From Nitrospirota bacterium (GTDB lineage: Bacteria > Nitrospirota > Nitrospiria > Nitrospirales > NS-4), in the NCBI GenBank assembly GCA_005877815.1, contig VBOG01000035.1:1-53715 (forward strand): a DNA stretch of 53,715 nucleotides, written 5' to 3'. Below are positions 23,525 to 32,286 of the stretch, one piece after another (the stretch's first letter is position 1; each line of letters starts with the position of its first letter). The position numbers and the translations under genes are program-made. The notes under the pieces are model-generated. The model ran no database searches, was not told the DNA's origin, and saw nothing but the letters and a program-made list of their open reading frames with translations.

Positions 23525-24934
23525 ATGAACGGAACCACCGATGTTGCCAAGGCATTTTCGTTCAAAGAATTCGGAGACGCCTTCGTAGGATTCTTTGCCT
23601 CCCTGAAGCTCGCCATCCTGCTCATGATCACCCTGGCCATCCTCTCGACGGTCGGCACTGTCATCCAGCAAGGCGAGCAGCCCCAGGTCTATATCAAGGA
23701 GTACGGGGAGACCGCCTACTGGTGGTTGACCAAGCTGGGGATCACGGACATCTATCACCAGTGGTGGTTTAGCTCCGTCCTGGTGCTATTGTGCATCAAT
23801 TCGCTCACGTGTTTTCATCAGCGCTTTCCAGCGATCTGGCGCTCCATCCGGCAGGACAAGGTCCATGTCACCGTGCCCTTCATCCAAAACCTGAAGCGTT
23901 CAACGGTGCTGACGTTGGGCGCCGACCGGCAGAAAGTGACGGAGACGCTGGCCATGGGCTTTGCGGACCGCGGCTATCATGTCTTGTTCAACAAGGGCGA
24001 GCAGGACACGACAGTCTATGCGACGAAAGGCATCATGGGATGGGTGGCGGCGCACATCGCGCATCTGAGCGTGACCGTGATCATTGTCGGCGGGCTGTTG
24101 GGGAACGTGATCGGGTTCCGCGACTTCGGCGTGTGCCTGGAAGGCCAGACCTATCACATCCCGCAAGGAAACTTTGACCTGCACGTGGACAAGTTCTGGA
24201 TTGATTATTATGAGAATGGGGCGGTGAAGTCGTACAACAGTACGCTGACCGTGATAGATCAGGGCCAACCGTCGGTGACAAAGACGATCACTGTGAATGA
24301 TCCACTGGTCTACAAGGGCATCTGGTTCTATCAATCGAGCTATGGCGACTCCTGGGATCGGGTGGAAAAGGCTCGGATCGTGGTGAAGGACAAGGCGACC
24401 GACAAGGTGGTCGGCGAAGCGATCCTGGATTGGCAGAAGGAGGCGACGCTGAAGGACCTTGGCCTGAAGCTGCAGTTGACCGACTTTGTCGCGGACTTCG
24501 GCTTTGACTCCAAGGACCGCCGCGTCTATTCCAAGACGGTGGAGCATGAGAACCCGGCCATCAAGCTGGCGATCACCGAGAGCAACCAGGCGCTGCCGGC
24601 GCCGTGGATCTTCTATAATTATCCCGATCTCTTTGAGATCCAGGGCTCCAAGTACAAGTTCGAGCTGACCGGCTATTTGACCAAAAAGTTCACCGGACTC
24701 CAGATCACGAAGGACCCCGGTGTGATGTTCGTCTGGATCGGCTCGACGATGCTGGTCGTCGGTGTGATGCTGTCGGCGATGATCTACCACCGGCGTGTCT
24801 GGGCCAAGGTGGTGCCGAACGCGACAGGCGTGACAGTCTACATGGGGGGCACGGCGTATAAAGGGCAGATTGATTTCGATCGTGAGTTTGAGCGGGTGAC
24901 CGAGCGCGTCAAAGCGGCGGCGCCGACTGTTTGA
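23525..24934 (+). CDS. resB: Cytochrome c biogenesis protein ResB/Ccs1
   Basis: FFASLKLAILLMITLAILSTVGTVIQQ; WWFSSVLVLLCINSLTCFHQRFP; GIWFYQSSYGD. Start ATG 23525 preferred over 23486. Confidence 0.9.
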   Translation: MNGTTDVAKAFSFKEFGDAFVGFFASLKLAILLMITLAILSTVGTVIQQGEQPQVYIKEYGETAYWWLTKLGITDIYHQWWFSSVLVLLCINSLTCFHQRFPAIWRSIRQDKVHVTVPFIQNLKRSTVLTLGADRQKVTETLAMGFADRGYHVLFNKGEQDTTVYATKGIMGWVAAHIAHLSVTVIIVGGLLGNVIGFRDFGVCLEGQTYHIPQGNFDLHVDKFWIDYYENGAVKSYNSTLTVIDQGQPSVTKTITVNDPLVYKGIWFYQSSYGDSWDRVEKARIVVKDKATDKVVGEAILDWQKEATLKDLGLKLQLTDFVADFGFDSKDRRVYSKTVEHENPAIKLAITESNQALPAPWIFYNYPDLFEIQGSKYKFELTGYLTKKFTGLQITKDPGVMFVWIGSTMLVVGVMLSAMIYHRRVWAKVVPNATGVTVYMGGTAYKGQIDFDREFERVTERVKAAAPTV

Positions 24935-24945
24935 GAGGGGGAATT

Positions 24946-25857
24946 ATGTTTCGTTCATTGTTCCTGTTCGACGTGACGTTCTGGCTCTATCTCGCGGCCG
25001 TCGTCCTGTACTTTGGCTATCTCGCGGCATCGCGGTCGCTCTTGCAACCAGCCGTTGCGGGCCATCCCGCTGAGACGACCGACGAGGGGAGCTGGGCGGA
25101 GACCCTGGGGCTCCTCGCCACGTGGGTGACGTTCTTCGGCCTCATCGTCAATGGCATGGCGCTCGGCACGCGCGCGTATGAGCGCATGCAGCTCTCCGGG
25201 ACCTTCGCGCCGTGGTCGAACCAGTTCGAAGCGATGGCCTATGTCTCATTTGCGACGATCGCCGGATATCTGCTGCTCGAGCTCAAGTACAAGATCAAGG
25301 CGATCGGGGCCTTTGTCGTGTCCATCGGGTTCATTGCGATGGGCGCCGCGTCTCTGTTGCCGTATCGGTACCAGACTGCGGAGCCGCTGGTGCCGGCCTT
25401 GAACAGCTACTGGATCTACATCCATGTCTCGATCACGCTGACCAGCTATGCGGCTTTCGCGATGGCGGGCGGCCTGGGCGTCATGTATCTGTTGAAGGAG
25501 CGGGCGGAGCGGCGCGGGATGGCGCCGAACTCGATCTATGCCACGTTCCCGAGCCTCGAGAAGATCGACGAATTGGGGTACAAGGCCGTCATGGTGGGGT
25601 TCCCGCTGCTGGCCTTCGGAACGATTCTCGGGGCGATGTGGGCGAACTACGCGTGGGGCGGCTACTGGTCGTGGGACCCGAAGGAGACCTGGGCGCTGAT
25701 CGTGTGGCTGATCTACGGCGCATACATCCACGCACGAATGAACCGTGGATGGGAGGGACATCGCGCGGCGGTGTACCAGATCTTTGGATTGCTGATGGTG
25801 GTCTTCTGTTTCTGGGGCGTAAACTTCCTGCTCTCCGGATTGCACGCGTATGCCTGA
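24946..25857 (+). CDS. ccsA: Cytochrome c biogenesis protein CcsA/ResC
   Basis: Multi-TM with the heme-handling WANYAWGGYWSWDPKETWALIVWLIYGAYIHAR motif. Confidence 0.95.
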   Translation: MFRSLFLFDVTFWLYLAAVVLYFGYLAASRSLLQPAVAGHPAETTDEGSWAETLGLLATWVTFFGLIVNGMALGTRAYERMQLSGTFAPWSNQFEAMAYVSFATIAGYLLLELKYKIKAIGAFVVSIGFIAMGAASLLPYRYQTAEPLVPALNSYWIYIHVSITLTSYAAFAMAGGLGVMYLLKERAERRGMAPNSIYATFPSLEKIDELGYKAVMVGFPLLAFGTILGAMWANYAWGGYWSWDPKETWALIVWLIYGAYIHARMNRGWEGHRAAVYQIFGLLMVVFCFWGVNFLLSGLHAYA

Positions 25858-26467
25858 TCCGAAAGCGGCCGAGGTCCGACGCCCTGACGCCGCACCGCTC
25901 GCGGGGCCGTCCCGCATTCGCCGACGGCTGGTGGTGACCATCGGCGGCCTGGCGATCCTGGCGTTGTCCTTCGGCGTGGTCTGGCTGCAGAGCTCGAAGT
26001 ACGAACCATTGACGGTCGGCATGACGGCCCCGGATTTTTCCTTGCCGGATATGGCCGGGAAGAGTCAACGGCTTTCGGACTATCGCGGGAAGGTGGTGTT
26101 CCTGAATTTCTGGGCCACGTGGTGCAAGCCGTGCAAAGAAGAGATGCCCTCGATGCAGATGATGTGGGAGAACTTCAAGACCGAAGACTTCGTCATTCTC
26201 GCGGTGAGCATGGATCGGGTCACGACGAAAAAGGACATTCCCTCCTTCATCGAAAGCATGCGGCTGACGTTCCCGGTGCTGACGGACTCGTGGGGGCAGA
26301 CCGACAAGCGGTACAAGCTGATGGGCGTGCCGGAAACCTACATCATCGATCAGGACGGCGTCCTGCGCGAGAAGATCATCGGCCCGCGCGACTGGACCGC
26401 CCGTGAGAGCCTGGACAAGATCGTCCAGCTCCTCAAGAAGCAACCCAAATCGGTGAGCGTGAACTAG
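25850..26467 (+). CDS. resA: TlpA/ResA-type membrane-anchored thioredoxin-like protein
   Basis: TM anchor; GMTAPDFSLPDMAGKSQRLSDYRGKVVFLNFWATWCKPCKEEMPSM. Confidence 0.9.
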   Translation: MPDPKAAEVRRPDAAPLAGPSRIRRRLVVTIGGLAILALSFGVVWLQSSKYEPLTVGMTAPDFSLPDMAGKSQRLSDYRGKVVFLNFWATWCKPCKEEMPSMQMMWENFKTEDFVILAVSMDRVTTKKDIPSFIESMRLTFPVLTDSWGQTDKRYKLMGVPETYIIDQDGVLREKIIGPRDWTARESLDKIVQLLKKQPKSVSVN

Positions 26468-26477
26468 GCTCCTTCTA

Positions 26478-27035
26478 ATGTCTGTTCGAATCGCCGCACT
26501 GTTTCTTTTCCTCCTCACCGCAGTCTCGTGCAATCCTGTTCCCCAGGCTGAAGAAGCGCAGGGATCGGAGGAATCGGTGATGCGCGTCCTGACCGAGGCG
26601 CCGAGAGTGGGACATCTCGCACCCGATTTTGTGTTGCAGACGCTGGACGGCCGGGAGATACGGCTGTCGGATTATCGGGGGCATGTCGTGTTCTTGAATT
26701 TCTGGGCGACGTGGTGCGGCCCCTGTAAAATTGAAATGCCGGCAATGGAGAAGCTGTACCGTGAGTTTCGGCCGAAAGGATTTGCGGTGCTCGCGGTCTC
26801 GTCGGACCCGGAGGGCGCCGCGGTCACTCGCCCATACCGCGATGCCCTGGGCTTGAGCTTCACGATCGCCCATGATCCGGAGATGACCGTGGGCCATCTC
26901 TATGGCGTGCGCACATTGCCCATCACATTCCTCGTCGGGCGGGACGGTGTGATCACGCACCAGATCTTCGGCTCTCGTGAATGGGGCAATGCCGAAGCGC
27001 GAAGCGGCATGCGTAAATTATTGCAGGTGAAGTAG
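26478..27035 (+). CDS. TlpA-type thioredoxin-like lipoprotein
   Basis: Lipoprotein-like signal LFLFLLTAVSC; VVFLNFWATWCGPCKIEMPAM. Confidence 0.88.
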   Translation: MSVRIAALFLFLLTAVSCNPVPQAEEAQGSEESVMRVLTEAPRVGHLAPDFVLQTLDGREIRLSDYRGHVVFLNFWATWCGPCKIEMPAMEKLYREFRPKGFAVLAVSSDPEGAAVTRPYRDALGLSFTIAHDPEMTVGHLYGVRTLPITFLVGRDGVITHQIFGSREWGNAEARSGMRKLLQVK

Positions 27036-27778
27036 TGTTTCAGGCGCCAGACATTTCCCTTTTCATCGCGTTCGCGGCCGGATTGCTCTCGTTCGTCTCG
27101 CCCTGCGTGCTGCCGTTGGTCCCCTCATACGTCACGTACATCACCGGTCTCAGCCTGGAAGAGCTGACCAGCGAGACCGATCGGGCGCGGGTGCGCGGCG
27201 TCATTATCGTCAACTCACTCTTGTTCATCACGGGATTTTCCCTCGTCTTCGTCGCGTTCGGCGCGTCGGCGAGCCTCGTCGGGCAATTGCTGGTCACCTA
27301 TCAGGACTTCATCCGCAAATTCGGCGGCCTCTTGATTGTGGTGTTCGGTCTCTACGTGATGGGCGTGCTGAAGCTCAAGTTCCTTATGGCTGAAAAACGC
27401 ATCCATCTCCAAAGCCGTCCCGCGGGGTATATCGGTTCCGTTCTAATCGGCGTCGCATTCGCGGCCGGCTGGACGCCGTGCGTCGGGCCCATCCTGGGAA
27501 CGATTCTGGTGTACGCGAGCACCAGCGACTCGATGCTGACCGGCGTCAAGTTGCTCGCCAGCTATTCGCTTGGCATCGGGCTTCCATTGTTCCTCACCGC
27601 GCTCGCGGTGGACTCCTTCATCAACTACTTCAAGAAGATCAAAGCCTACATGTACGGCATCTCGGTGGCGAGCGGCGTCTTTCTCGTGCTGGTCGGCGTG
27701 ATGATCTATACGAACTCACTGACAGTGCTGACGAGCATCCTCGAGCGCAACGGCATCGGCTGGTACATCGGGCAATAA
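27035..27778 (+). CDS. ccdA: Cytochrome c biogenesis protein CcdA
   Basis: AGLLSFVSPCVLPLVPSYVTYITG and AFAAGWTPCVGPILG paired Cys motifs; GTG start overlapping the upstream stop. Confidence 0.93.
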   Translation: MFQAPDISLFIAFAAGLLSFVSPCVLPLVPSYVTYITGLSLEELTSETDRARVRGVIIVNSLLFITGFSLVFVAFGASASLVGQLLVTYQDFIRKFGGLLIVVFGLYVMGVLKLKFLMAEKRIHLQSRPAGYIGSVLIGVAFAAGWTPCVGPILGTILVYASTSDSMLTGVKLLASYSLGIGLPLFLTALAVDSFINYFKKIKAYMYGISVASGVFLVLVGVMIYTNSLTVLTSILERNGIGWYIGQ

Positions 27779-27803
27779 CGGCTGACTCAGAAACATTAAG
27801 TGC

Positions 27804-27943
27804 GCGGGTCCTGTTGCCGCATCACCCAGACGTGCTCGCGGCGTTTCGCCGTCGCAGCCCCGCAGACTCGGCTGTACGCCACTCCGCTCCGCCTGGGTCC
27901 CATGCGGCACCACCCGCATGAAACTTATCGGATTGTTCCGATA
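27804..27943. ncRNA. Candidate structured intergenic RNA between ccdA and the reductase gene
   Basis: Nested pairings GCGGGT(27804-27809)/ACCCGC(27912-27917), TGCCGCAT(27815-27822)/ATGCGGCA(27902-27909), ACCCAG(27824-27829)/CTGGGT(27893-27898), plus a separate hairpin TATCGGA-TTGT-TCCGATA (27926-27943). Confidence 0.45.
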
Positions 27944-28085
27944 GCGCTGTGGCAGTGGCCGGTCCGACTACGGCCGTCAGCGAGCACACTTCAAAACGCG
28001 TCTTCGCGTATACAATTGTCGAGTGTGCGGGATGCCGGGAGCAAAGGACCGGCACTGGCGCAGCAAATCCTGAAGGCGAGAGTAA

Positions 28086-29279
28086 ATGTACGACGTGATT
28101 GTGGTGGGATTGGGGCCGGCGGGAGCGACTGTGGCGGCGGATCTTGGCCGCGCGGGTTTATCGGTGCTCGCGTTGGAGTGGAAGCCAATCCCGCGTTACA
28201 AAGTATGCGGCGGTGGGCTCTCGGCCCGCATTGACGCGCTGCTCGATCCGGGCTACCGCGATCTCATCGAAGCCACCACCCATACGGTCCGATTCCAGCA
28301 CCCGCACGCACACCCGTTTCACCTCCGTTCGTCCGAGCCGATCGCGTACATGGTCATGCGCGACCGTTTCGACGCCCACCTTGCGCGGAAGGCGCAGGAA
28401 GCCGGTGTGCGCGTGCATGACGGTGAGCGCGTGCTGGATGTGCGCGAGGAGGCCGATGCCGTCGAGGTCATCACTACACAGCATCGCTACCTGGGCAAGG
28501 TAGTGATTGGAGCGGATGGAGCGGGCGGCATCGTGGCGCGCTCATTATTTCCAGGTCACCGCGGTCGGATGATGAGTGGTTTTGAGGGCGAGATATCGGC
28601 GTTGGACTATCCGCGCTTGCAAGCGGGCGAGATTGTTTTCGACCTTGGAGCAGTGAGGAACGGCTATGCCTGGGTGTTTCCGAAAACGCGCGGACTCTCG
28701 GTTGGCGCAGCGGAGTTTCAAGGGAAGGGTAAAACGGCGAGGCAAGCCTATGACGCGTTCCTTGAGAGTGAGCCGACCCTCGTCGGCCTCCCCAGTCCGT
28801 GCCGGCGGGGTCATGCACTTCCACTGTATGGCGGGCAGCCGGAGCCTCCGCTTGTCACGCGCCGCGCAATGCTCGTCGGCGACGCGGCGCATCTTGTCGA
28901 CCCATTGTTCGGCGAAGGCATCTACTATGCCGTCCTGAGCGGAAAGATGGCGGCCCGGGCGGCTGCGAAATATCTTCGCGGCGAAGCTGAAGATCTCCAA
29001 CCCTATGAGGCGGACATTGCCCACGAGATCTATCCCGAGTTCCAGGTCGCCGCTCGCATGGCCTGGTATCTCTACACATTCCCGCAACCGTTTTTATGGA
29101 TGATCGATCGACTGCCTGGCATGATCGAGCGCTATGCGGACGTGCTGAAAGGTCGCGAGACGTACCGAAGCTTCTATGCGAAGGCGCGCGGCGAGGCCAA
29201 AGCGGCTTTAGGGACGTTGCTGTCGCCGTGGCAACAAAGAAACTCTGCAAAGATTCCCGAATCTAACGCGTTAAAATAA
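28086..29279 (+). CDS. Geranylgeranyl reductase family FAD-dependent oxidoreductase
   Basis: YDVIVVGLGPAGATVAADLGRAGLSVLALE; PRYKVCGGGLSARI; MLVGDAAHLVDPLFGEGIYYAVLSGKMAA. Confidence 0.88.
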   Translation: MYDVIVVGLGPAGATVAADLGRAGLSVLALEWKPIPRYKVCGGGLSARIDALLDPGYRDLIEATTHTVRFQHPHAHPFHLRSSEPIAYMVMRDRFDAHLARKAQEAGVRVHDGERVLDVREEADAVEVITTQHRYLGKVVIGADGAGGIVARSLFPGHRGRMMSGFEGEISALDYPRLQAGEIVFDLGAVRNGYAWVFPKTRGLSVGAAEFQGKGKTARQAYDAFLESEPTLVGLPSPCRRGHALPLYGGQPEPPLVTRRAMLVGDAAHLVDPLFGEGIYYAVLSGKMAARAAAKYLRGEAEDLQPYEADIAHEIYPEFQVAARMAWYLYTFPQPFLWMIDRLPGMIERYADVLKGRETYRSFYAKARGEAKAALGTLLSPWQQRNSAKIPESNALK

Positions 29280-29948
29280 TCCCGCGATCCCTGTGCTGAG
29301 CTTCTCCTGCAGGACCGGCGTGGCTTCTGCCACATCCAGTTTCTTCTGTTCAACGCCCGCGACCATACGAATTTTGTGCACCTGCGGTTCGGCGGGTTTG
29401 CTGTCTTTGGGCGAAGACGCCGGCCTGTCCTTGGTGCGTTCGGCGATCTGCACGTCGGCCGCGCAGAAGTAAATGATGCCGTCAGTCGGAAGCGCTCCCC
29501 GTGAACTATACGAACCGCCTTGCATGGATGCGAAATTCGGGGGGATTTGGCCTGAGGAGAGCGCAGCCATCATGCCGCTCATGTCCTGCATCCCGCCGCT
29601 CATCCCCCTGCCGATGCCCGATCCGAACCCGCCCGCCAAGACAGTCTCAGGGGTGATGCCTGACTGGGCCTTGCTGCAGTAGACGACCCTGGTTTGAATC
29701 AGGAACTGTGCGCTTTGGGGATCCTTAACGAGCTCGTATCCTTTGGCGACGAGTTTCGTGCCGAGGTCGCTGAGCGTCACCTGCTGATTTTCGGACGTGT
29801 TGCGGCTGTGAACGTACACTGTCTTGGCGGACGTCGGCATGAGAAAGACCGAGTTGCTGCTGACAAGCATGCCGCTGCGCATATTCTCGGAACAGCCGAC
29901 GGCAAGCCCCGCACCTGCAAGAAGGAGGAGAAAGATGATGCGACGCAT
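29271..29948 (-). CDS. TraT-like outer-membrane lipoprotein (copy 1)
   Basis: Lipobox LAVGCS; SSNSVFLMPTSAKTVYVHSRNTSENQQVTLSDLGTKLVAKGYELVKDPQSAQFLIQTRVVYC; ADVQIAERTK; KKLDVAEATPVLQEKLSTGIAGLF. Confidence 0.72.
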   Translation of the reverse strand: MRRIIFLLLLAGAGLAVGCSENMRSGMLVSSNSVFLMPTSAKTVYVHSRNTSENQQVTLSDLGTKLVAKGYELVKDPQSAQFLIQTRVVYCSKAQSGITPETVLAGGFGSGIGRGMSGGMQDMSGMMAALSSGQIPPNFASMQGGSYSSRGALPTDGIIYFCAADVQIAERTKDRPASSPKDSKPAEPQVHKIRMVAGVEQKKLDVAEATPVLQEKLSTGIAGLF

Positions 29949-29975
29949 ACAGACCTCCATGGGACGCGAGAGGAA

Positions 29976-30656
29976 TTAAAAGTGCCCGGCTACGGCCGTA
30001 CTGAGCCTCTCCTGCAGCAGTGGTGTGGCTTCCGCCAGATCCAGTTTTTTCTGATGCACGCCGGCCGCCATGCGCGTTTGATAGAGTCCGGGCTCTTTCT
30101 TGTCCGGCATGTTCTTCATGCGCTCCGTGATCTGGATGTCGGCGACGCACGCATAAATTCGCTCATCGGTTTGCTTCGACGAAGACCCGCCCCCTCCGAA
30201 TAATCCGCCGACCGAACCGACCAGTCCCCCGACCGCGCTCTGCGCCGCAGACAGAATGCCCAGGCCCGCAGCGCCGACCGGGTGCATGGACCCCGCGACA
30301 CCCAATACAGACCCCAGCGTCCCGACGATGCTCGACCCGAAGCCACCGGACACCATCGCCTCCATCGGCATGTCGGGCGGTTCCTGATTGCAGTACACGA
30401 TATTGGTTTGGACCCAGTACTGCGCGGTCTCGGGATCGTTGATGACTGTGTAGCCCTTCGCGGCGATCTTGGTCTCGAGATCGATGAGCGTCACCTTCTG
30501 GTTGTCGGACATGTTACGGTTTTGCAAATAGACGGTGTTGGCTTGGCTTGGCGGCAGAAAAATCGTGTTGCTGGTGCTGAAGTTGGAGTCCACGATGTTC
30601 CCGGCGCAACCGGAAAAGACGGCGGCTATCAAGATAAGAGAATGTCGCGCGCGCAT
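29976..30656 (-). CDS. TraT-like outer-membrane lipoprotein (copy 2)
   Basis: Lipobox FSGCAG; TSNTIFLPPSQANTVYLQNRNMSDNQKVTLIDLETKIAAKGYTVINDPETAQYWVQTNIVYC; Gly-rich centre; ADIQITERMK; KKLDLAEATPLLQERLSTAVAGHF. Confidence 0.75.
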   Translation of the reverse strand: MRARHSLILIAAVFSGCAGNIVDSNFSTSNTIFLPPSQANTVYLQNRNMSDNQKVTLIDLETKIAAKGYTVINDPETAQYWVQTNIVYCNQEPPDMPMEAMVSGGFGSSIVGTLGSVLGVAGSMHPVGAAGLGILSAAQSAVGGLVGSVGGLFGGGGSSSKQTDERIYACVADIQITERMKNMPDKKEPGLYQTRMAAGVHQKKLDLAEATPLLQERLSTAVAGHF

Positions 30657-30674
30657 ACGGCTACCTCCCCATGC

Positions 30675-32072
30675 TTACTTTGCCTGTTCGGTTTCTTGCA
30701 TGAGTTCGAATTTGATGAACGTTTCGCCATGCTGGGACCCCTGGTTCCATTCAACCTTTAACTCCTTCGTCTCATCTGTCTGTGCGGCCATGTCGAATTC
30801 CGGTATGCGCGAGCTTGGCGTGGGGTCCATAGGCATCTTAATCTGCTTGTAGGTGGTGCGCCCCCGCCGGTCCGTACAGACCATGATGCCCTCCGCTGAT
30901 GCCCATGCCCATCTCGGCTTCGCGCGCAACCGTTCCGCCGATTCATCCACATTGCCTTCGATGCTGAGCGCATGCTTGAGGGTTAGATTCCCGCGGCACT
31001 CACCGGCGACAAAAGCCTGTTCCTGTGCGACCATGTCCATCTGCAGTTTAAAAGAGGCGTCATCGTTGAAGACAAGGGGCGCATGGCCGGGAGTGGCTTT
31101 GGTATTGAGGAAGGCAGAGATTTCCGGATCGCGATAGATGTTATTCCATTGTGCGCGCATCCCATAGCGGTGCGGTTTGCAGCCGCAATCCTTGGGACGC
31201 TTGTTCCAGTATCGGTCGCCGATCGCCTCAGCCCAGGCCTTTGCCCATTTCATCATCTCGCCGTGGGGCATACTGGGCGGCTCGAGCCTGAAAGTCTTCT
31301 TCGTCACGTCTTCATATGTCAGGATGCCGTTGTCGTTCAGTCCGCGATTTCCCTTGAAGCCGATCATCACGAAATCCTCATGGTCAAGATGATTCAAAAA
31401 GTCCGCCGGCGTGGCGAAGTCGCCGGTAATCGTGTGCGCTCGCATGAGCTCGCACAACTGCTCGTCACCCTTCGGCTGCCGGGAGCCAATATGCGCGAAC
31501 CAATTCTTCACCATCGGAACCCTCCAGCGGGGCAGCGGCGGCACGCTGTGACACTGCTGGCAGGATAAGAACACCAAGTCGCGATTGCTGCTGCCGATGT
31601 CGGCATCGCCGGTGTCAGGGTGCGACACGGCGTGTTCGATCGCGTCGCGGGCTTGTTGAACATCCTGATCAGTCGTGCTCATGCCGCCGCGGCTCTCGCG
31701 GACGGCGTTCGCAAACGATTGGCTCCTCGAATACTGTTGGAGGGTTTCATTAATATTGATGACACCGCCGACGTGGCCGCCGCCTTCGACGAACGGGTTC
31801 ACGCTGCCGTGGCAGTTGAGACAGCGTGGCTCTCGGAAGACCGTGGCGAGATGGTGGAAGGCCTCGATCGCCTCCTGTTCCTGTTTTTCCGACAATGCGC
31901 AGATGGTCTTATCCGGCTTCGATTGTTGGAACGGCGCGATAATATCGCTGCCGGGATCCACCGCTGGTGTCTGGGATTGCGTTGGCGCGGTTGAGACGAG
32001 GACGATGAAAGACGTGACAGCTAGCGATGCAAGACCGATCGCAAACGATGATCGTCGGAATGTACGGTTCAC
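30675..32072 (-). CDS. Exported protein with two c-type heme motifs, otherwise unknown
   Basis: Signal-like N-terminus; CLNCH and CQQCH heme-binding motifs. Confidence 0.75.
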   Translation of the reverse strand: MNRTFRRSSFAIGLASLAVTSFIVLVSTAPTQSQTPAVDPGSDIIAPFQQSKPDKTICALSEKQEQEAIEAFHHLATVFREPRCLNCHGSVNPFVEGGGHVGGVININETLQQYSRSQSFANAVRESRGGMSTTDQDVQQARDAIEHAVSHPDTGDADIGSSNRDLVFLSCQQCHSVPPLPRWRVPMVKNWFAHIGSRQPKGDEQLCELMRAHTITGDFATPADFLNHLDHEDFVMIGFKGNRGLNDNGILTYEDVTKKTFRLEPPSMPHGEMMKWAKAWAEAIGDRYWNKRPKDCGCKPHRYGMRAQWNNIYRDPEISAFLNTKATPGHAPLVFNDDASFKLQMDMVAQEQAFVAGECRGNLTLKHALSIEGNVDESAERLRAKPRWAWASAEGIMVCTDRRGRTTYKQIKMPMDPTPSSRIPEFDMAAQTDETKELKVEWNQGSQHGETFIKFELMQETEQAK

Positions 32073-32286
32073 GGCGCGGGATCCCAGGGACGATAGGTGG
32101 GCATCGCCGTCTATTTTCCTTAGGCCAAATCAAGGCAGAGATTTCATTGCGAGGATACCTGGAACTTACGTGCCGTCTATTCTTCCAAGGATGGGAAGAG
32201 TAAATACTATGGGAGTTCCTCTGAGTCCAGACCAGGCTAATCGGGATTGTCCCGACGCGTGTGAGGCGGGCGGCCGGTGAGGTTCT

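Noticed and set aside
25589-26533. 314-aa minus-strand ORF across ccsA/resA
   Set aside because: Spans two confident opposite-strand genes; no protein-like motifs.
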